Of a DNA stretch of 21,701 bases, positions 18,219-21,701 are shown in pieces (the stretch's first letter is position 1; the number at the start of each line of letters is the position of its first letter). A program made the translations under genes and the position numbers. Origin of the DNA: Hypsibius dujardini (taxonomy: Eukaryota; Tardigrada; Eutardigrada; Parachela; Hypsibiidae); NCBI GenBank assembly GCA_001579985.1, contig LRSR01000095.1:1-21701 (forward strand), written 5' to 3'. The notes beneath the pieces were generated by a model. The model made no database searches. It had not been told where the DNA came from and saw only the letters and a program-made list of their open reading frames with translations.

Positions 18219-19201
18219 ATCCGGTATCCAGTTTAAAATCAATTCGGCTTAAACGGGAGCTCATCTCGAAGGCCCGGTTCGACGGCCGTTCAAAGGAGAT
18301 ACGGAACGGATAGGTGGAACGAAAGACCGTGGACACGATACCGTATACCCGCGATCTCAAGGGACAATTAAGCCCCCTCCCTCGGTACAGCCCTGCACTC
18401 GACTAAACGTTCAATCTAATTCACTCTTCTCTGATTGGCTGCTTTCGTACTGCTTACTCGTTGTGCTCGATTGATTGATCGTACAGTCGTGCCTTTCCGG
18501 ATATTTCTCCCTACAGTGGTAATTTGGTGAACGGCACTGAACAGGCACAGCCCGGGTAGTACAAATTTACGGGTAGAGCAGAAAAGTACCCCTTGAGGTC
18601 GCGAGGATACGGTAAATGGGAGAGTGGTCAGACGGAATGAGCAATTCTTCGGAAGAAATGTCGGGAAAAATAGTTCCATCGACGTGAACAGTAAACGGCC
18701 GGTAATCTAGCGTGTGTTCTTCAGTGAGTTTATCTATAGTGAGTTACACTGCATACGGCGGTGTTTGAGAAGGCGTTCAGTCGGATGGATTACCGGTAGT
18801 ACGCACGGCTCGACAGACGGATTGTTTGATGGACGCTAAGACGATCCAATTGTGAGAAAGCTGGTCAGAAGGAAAGACGGATAGTCCTATAGGGAGACGG
18901 GTGGTCGGATCTCGGAGAAAAGAGCCGGTATGGTTCAGCGGAGAGACAGAAGGGCAGATGGAAAGACAGAGGGTCAGACAGTGAGACGGATGGTCCAACG
19001 GAAAGACGGATGGTTAGATGATCAGATGGGAAAACACAAAGTCTGATGAAGAGGTATTCAGACATTTGGCAGGCGGCCTAATACTTAATATAGTAAATAG
19101 ATTGTAATCGTATTCCGAATACCGTTTTTTTCGGGAGAGTTTTTCCGGATTTCCACATAATATGTGCAGCTAGTGCAACAGCCCGAAGTCCAAACCAGGT
19201 C
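18219..19201. other. Intergenic region between SLC13 and the MFSD1-like gene
   Basis: About 1 kb without a supported gene. A minus-strand frame at 18416-18679 has no visible domain. From about 18777 to 19060 the sequence is a degenerate tandem repeat. The promoter of the MFSD1-like gene should lie in the right part, but I see no clear core element. Confidence 0.5.
18777..19060. repeat. Degenerate GACGGATGGTC-type tandem repeat
   Basis: Variants of GGAAAGACGGATGGTC recur at irregular spacings of roughly 8, 16 or 24 bases (for example near 18865, 18895, 18965, 18985 and 19005). The pattern keeps a four-base rhythm (GACG, GATG, GACA), so it looks like an expanded and decayed relative of the CAGA arrays elsewhere in the window. 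Confidence 0.65.
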
Positions 19202-19468
19202 ATGTCCTGTCAAAGTCCGTTCGTTGACCGGAAGAGGCAGTCGCTAAGCTCAATCCCACCTCGACTCGAGTCGACTCGAGCATGGGTTAGCCAAGCTGAC
19301 TCGAATCACAGTCAACTCCTGAGTTCAGCACATCAAGATGACAAGCAGCTGATCAGCATCTCCTTTGCATTTCGTTTTGTTGCCGTTTTCTCTCTCTCTG
19401 AGGGCTGCTGCTTTCTTTGCATTTTCTTTCCTCTCCACCCACGCCAAGGCTCAGACGCATCCACGAAG

Positions 19469-21529
19469 ATGCTGGAGGCTGATTCTATTGTCAATGCACA
19501 GAGGGGCTTCCTAGGTGCCTCCACACCCACTATGGAGGAGGAGGAGGAGGACGAACCCCTTATCGATGTCAGCCAAGAGGAGGATGAGGAGTTGCAAGGT
19601 TCCGCCGGTTGCTGCTACCCCACAGGGACGGGATATCGTTTCGCCGTGCTTGTGCTGATTTGTCTGACGAGTCTAGGTACACAACGGGCGGAATCAGACG
19701 TCACATTTTGAGCATTTCCTACACACAACGGTGGACAACACTGATTTAGCGTTGATTGATTGATTGCGTGTTTGCGGGTGCGGTTAAATCGACCTAATCA
19801 ACAATCAAGCAACTGTATCTTCGCATTCGATGCGGAATGCTTATGTTAAATTGATTGTCTAAAGTAGATGACTTTCTCTTTAAAAAAATTTTTTGATTCG
19901 TTTAAATAAATTTGCGACAATTTTAATTTTGTTTTACATTTTAATTAACGTCAGGGAAGAAATCGATTCGTCGCACGAGAAAAGAATACAATCAGTCAAT
20001 CAATGCGCAGAGAAATTGGAAAGTTTATTTTGATTGGATTTATTTGTTAAAACTGACAATTGAATACGTTGAATTTCCAGGGAATTTTATTGAAAAAAAT
20101 TGTATTTTTTTGCAGTTTATAATTCGAAATTTCACGATGCCAAATTTTAGACCAATTTTAATTCGAAATGTTCGAAAATTTATTATTTAAAAATACACAA
20201 AACTGAATTGTGAATAATTTTTTTAAACATTTGTAATATTTTTTTCAAATTATCATAGTTAAAAATACACCAAACTGTATTACGATAATCATTTTTTATA
20301 ATTTGTATTTTTTTACTGATTTTTTATAATTCGAAAGTTCATAATGCCGAATCAGTAAATTTTTTAAAACGATTTTTTTGGAAATAATTCTAAAGTACGC
20401 AAAACTGTATTTTGGAGCAAAACTTGGTTTGGAAATATAAATTATCTCCTACAATTATTTGACACACAATTGGCTCATTCATTGCAGGGAGCTATTTCTG
20501 CTACGACAATCCGGCAGCGTTACAAAAAGAGATCAAGAATGATATGGGGGTAAGCTGTGTGATTGATTGATTGATTGCATGGCACGCGATTTCTTGACTT
20601 TTTGTTTGTTGTCTTTCTGACAGGTGGACACGACAACTTTTATGCTGCTCTATTCGCTCTATAGCTGGCCAAACGTGGTGGTCTGCTTCTTCGGTGGGTT
20701 TTTCATCGATCGCTTCATCGGTGTCCGATGGGGTGCCATCCTGTTTGGGGCACTCCTGCTGATTGGTCACGTGAGTCACATATTCTGCTTGATTGCTTGA
20801 TTGCGGTTCATGTAATTTCGACTTATCGTTTTCTATGTCCCCGTTCGCAGTACATCTTTGCTGTCGGCGCCTTTGTCAATGAGTTTTGGGTGATGGAAGC
20901 GGGTCGCTTTATTTTCGGGTACGATTCCTCTAAAGATTTTTCTTCATCACCCATCAAAGTCGATTTTATTTTCAAGAATAAATAAAGGTGATCATTTCTT
21001 ATTTTCTCGATCATATTTAAACTCATTGAATGTTTGCTTTTTCATATTATTAAATGCAGATTATTAGTTGGCCAGATTAATAGAAAATATACTAATTAAA
21101 AAAGCATTTTTACTTGTTTATTTTGTTTTATCATTTTAATTAATTTAGATTTGATTTAATTATGTAAATTTAGTAATTTAATATTTTATTATCATTTTCG
21201 GTTTGCATATTTCGTAACGTCGGCTGATACCTAGCTCTAAAATTAAGATTTATTTCATACTTTTAATTTGGGAGTTTCTTAACAGTTATTAATTAAATAA
21301 GAAACTGCTGAAAAATTGTGCTTGTGGTTTATTCATCAGGCTCGGCGGGGAGAATCTTCAAGTAGCCGTGAATGCCTACGCGGTCAATTGGTTCAAAGGT
21401 TGGGCTCCACCGTTGTCTGGAAAGCGTCTCCCTACCGGGATGCTACTTTAATTATTTATTCTTTTTGTCCTCTTTTTAGGATCTCAATTGAATTTGGTGA
21501 TGGGCCTCGGCTTGAGTGTCAGTCGAGCT
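19469..21529 (+). CDS. MFSD1: MFSD1-like lysosomal major facilitator, N-terminal part (continues past right edge)
   Basis: Major facilitator superfamily protein; vertebrate MFSD1 exports dipeptides from lysosomes with its partner GLMP. Six coding exons are in the window: 19469-19676, 20488-20549, 20624-20770, 20851-20918, 21340-21398 and 21480-21529, with matching phases (1,0,0,2,1) and GT-AG introns, giving 198 residues. The ATG at 19469 has A at -3. The frame is open up to another ATG at 19202, but that segment contains a long pyrimidine tract ending CTCAG at 19454, so the shorter start is preferred. The cytosolic N-terminus is acidic and holds a dileucine-type sorting motif, EDEPLI (about 27-32), as expected for lysosomal targeting. 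Conserved parts: GSYFCYDNPAALQ, LYSLYSWPNVVVCFFGG, the MFS motif A region GGFFIDRFIGVRWG (114-127) and LGGENLQVAVNAYAVNWFKG. The full family length is about 465 residues, so more than half lies beyond the window. Confidence 0.92.
19677..20487 (+). repeat. MFSD1 intron 1 with degenerate AT-rich repeats
   Basis: In this 811-bp intron, TAAAAATACACAAAACTG (about 20188), TAAAAATACACCAAACTG (about 20260) and TAAAGTACGCAAAACTG (about 20391) recur. So do TTTATAATTCGAAA-type units followed by ATGCC near 20117 and 20325. The copies are imperfect and in one orientation, like a decayed tandem array. No gene is present. The donor is GTACAC and the acceptor TTGCAG. Confidence 0.6.
20919..21339 (+). other. 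MFSD1 intron 4, AT-rich
   Basis: A 421-bp AT-rich intron between exons 4 and 5, with donor GTACGA and acceptor CATCAG. I see no transposon ends, arrays or coding segment in it. Confidence 0.7.
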
Positions 21530-21607
21530 GTAAGTATTAACGAATCGGACAGGTCTGGCAAACCATGAGAGGGGACAAACAAATCAATCAGACCATCAGA
21601 CACAGAC

Positions 21608-21700
<93 letters not shown>

Positions 21701-21701
21701 C
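21530..21701 (+). repeat. MFSD1 intron with (CAGG)n array reaching the window edge
   Basis: The donor is GTAAGT at 21530. From about 21611 to the last base the sequence is an uninterrupted run of GGCA/CAGG tetranucleotides, more than 20 units, preceded by looser CAGA-type sequence. It is the purest array in the window and hence probably the youngest or most length-variable. Its true length is unknown because the window ends inside it. Confidence 0.9.

Noticed and set aside
10363-18311. Shared 14-mer GATACGGAACGGAT at 10363-10376 (minus) and 18298-18311 (plus)
   Set aside because: The similarity does not extend convincingly into the flanks, so chance or a tiny element remnant is more likely than a meaningful repeat.

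Overview
The window is nuclear DNA from a multicellular animal, most likely an invertebrate. It carries five protein genes, at least four of them split by GT-AG introns (51 bp to about 1.5 kb), with AT-rich spacers, many degenerate CAGA/CTGT tetranucleotide arrays and a dense set of short transposon relics. I found no bacterial operon features, tRNA, rRNA or CRISPR. A flatworm or other lophotrochozoan would fit, but nothing in the sequence settles the phylum.

Layout. (1) 1-461, minus: the 5' end of a glutamine-rich gene that runs off the left edge. (2) 882-2694, minus: a two-exon gene for a 397-residue protein I do not recognise; its intron is almost entirely degenerate CAGA repeat. (3) 2695-5192: intergenic DNA with CTGT arrays, a 1.3-kb mariner-type element and copies of two dispersed repeats. 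(4) 5193-8216, minus: a six-exon NDUFS3 orthologue (30-kDa subunit of mitochondrial complex I), reconstructed exon by exon with all splice phases matching. (5) 8217-10702: non-coding spacer between the divergent genes NDUFS3 and SLC13. (6) 10703-18115, plus: a ten-exon SLC13-family carboxylate/sulfate transporter of 651 residues, with transposon relics in most of its longer introns. (7) 18116-19468: spacer with a poly(A) signal and a degenerate GACGGATGG-type repeat. (8) 19469 to the right edge, plus: the first six coding exons of an MFSD1-like lysosomal transporter; the following intron runs into a pure (CAGG)n array that reaches the end of the window.

The genes do not form a pathway. NDUFS3 is a respiratory-chain housekeeping gene, SLC13 a plasma-membrane-type anion transporter and MFSD1 a lysosomal carrier. 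The points most worth a second look are the SLC13 protein, whose normally conserved substrate/sodium motifs are changed at four places; the oppositely oriented CTGT/CAGA arrays around NDUFS3 exons 3 and 4; CTGT microsatellites that appear to be part of a dispersed repeat; and the unrecognised two-exon gene. I see no clear evidence of a wholly new biological system.
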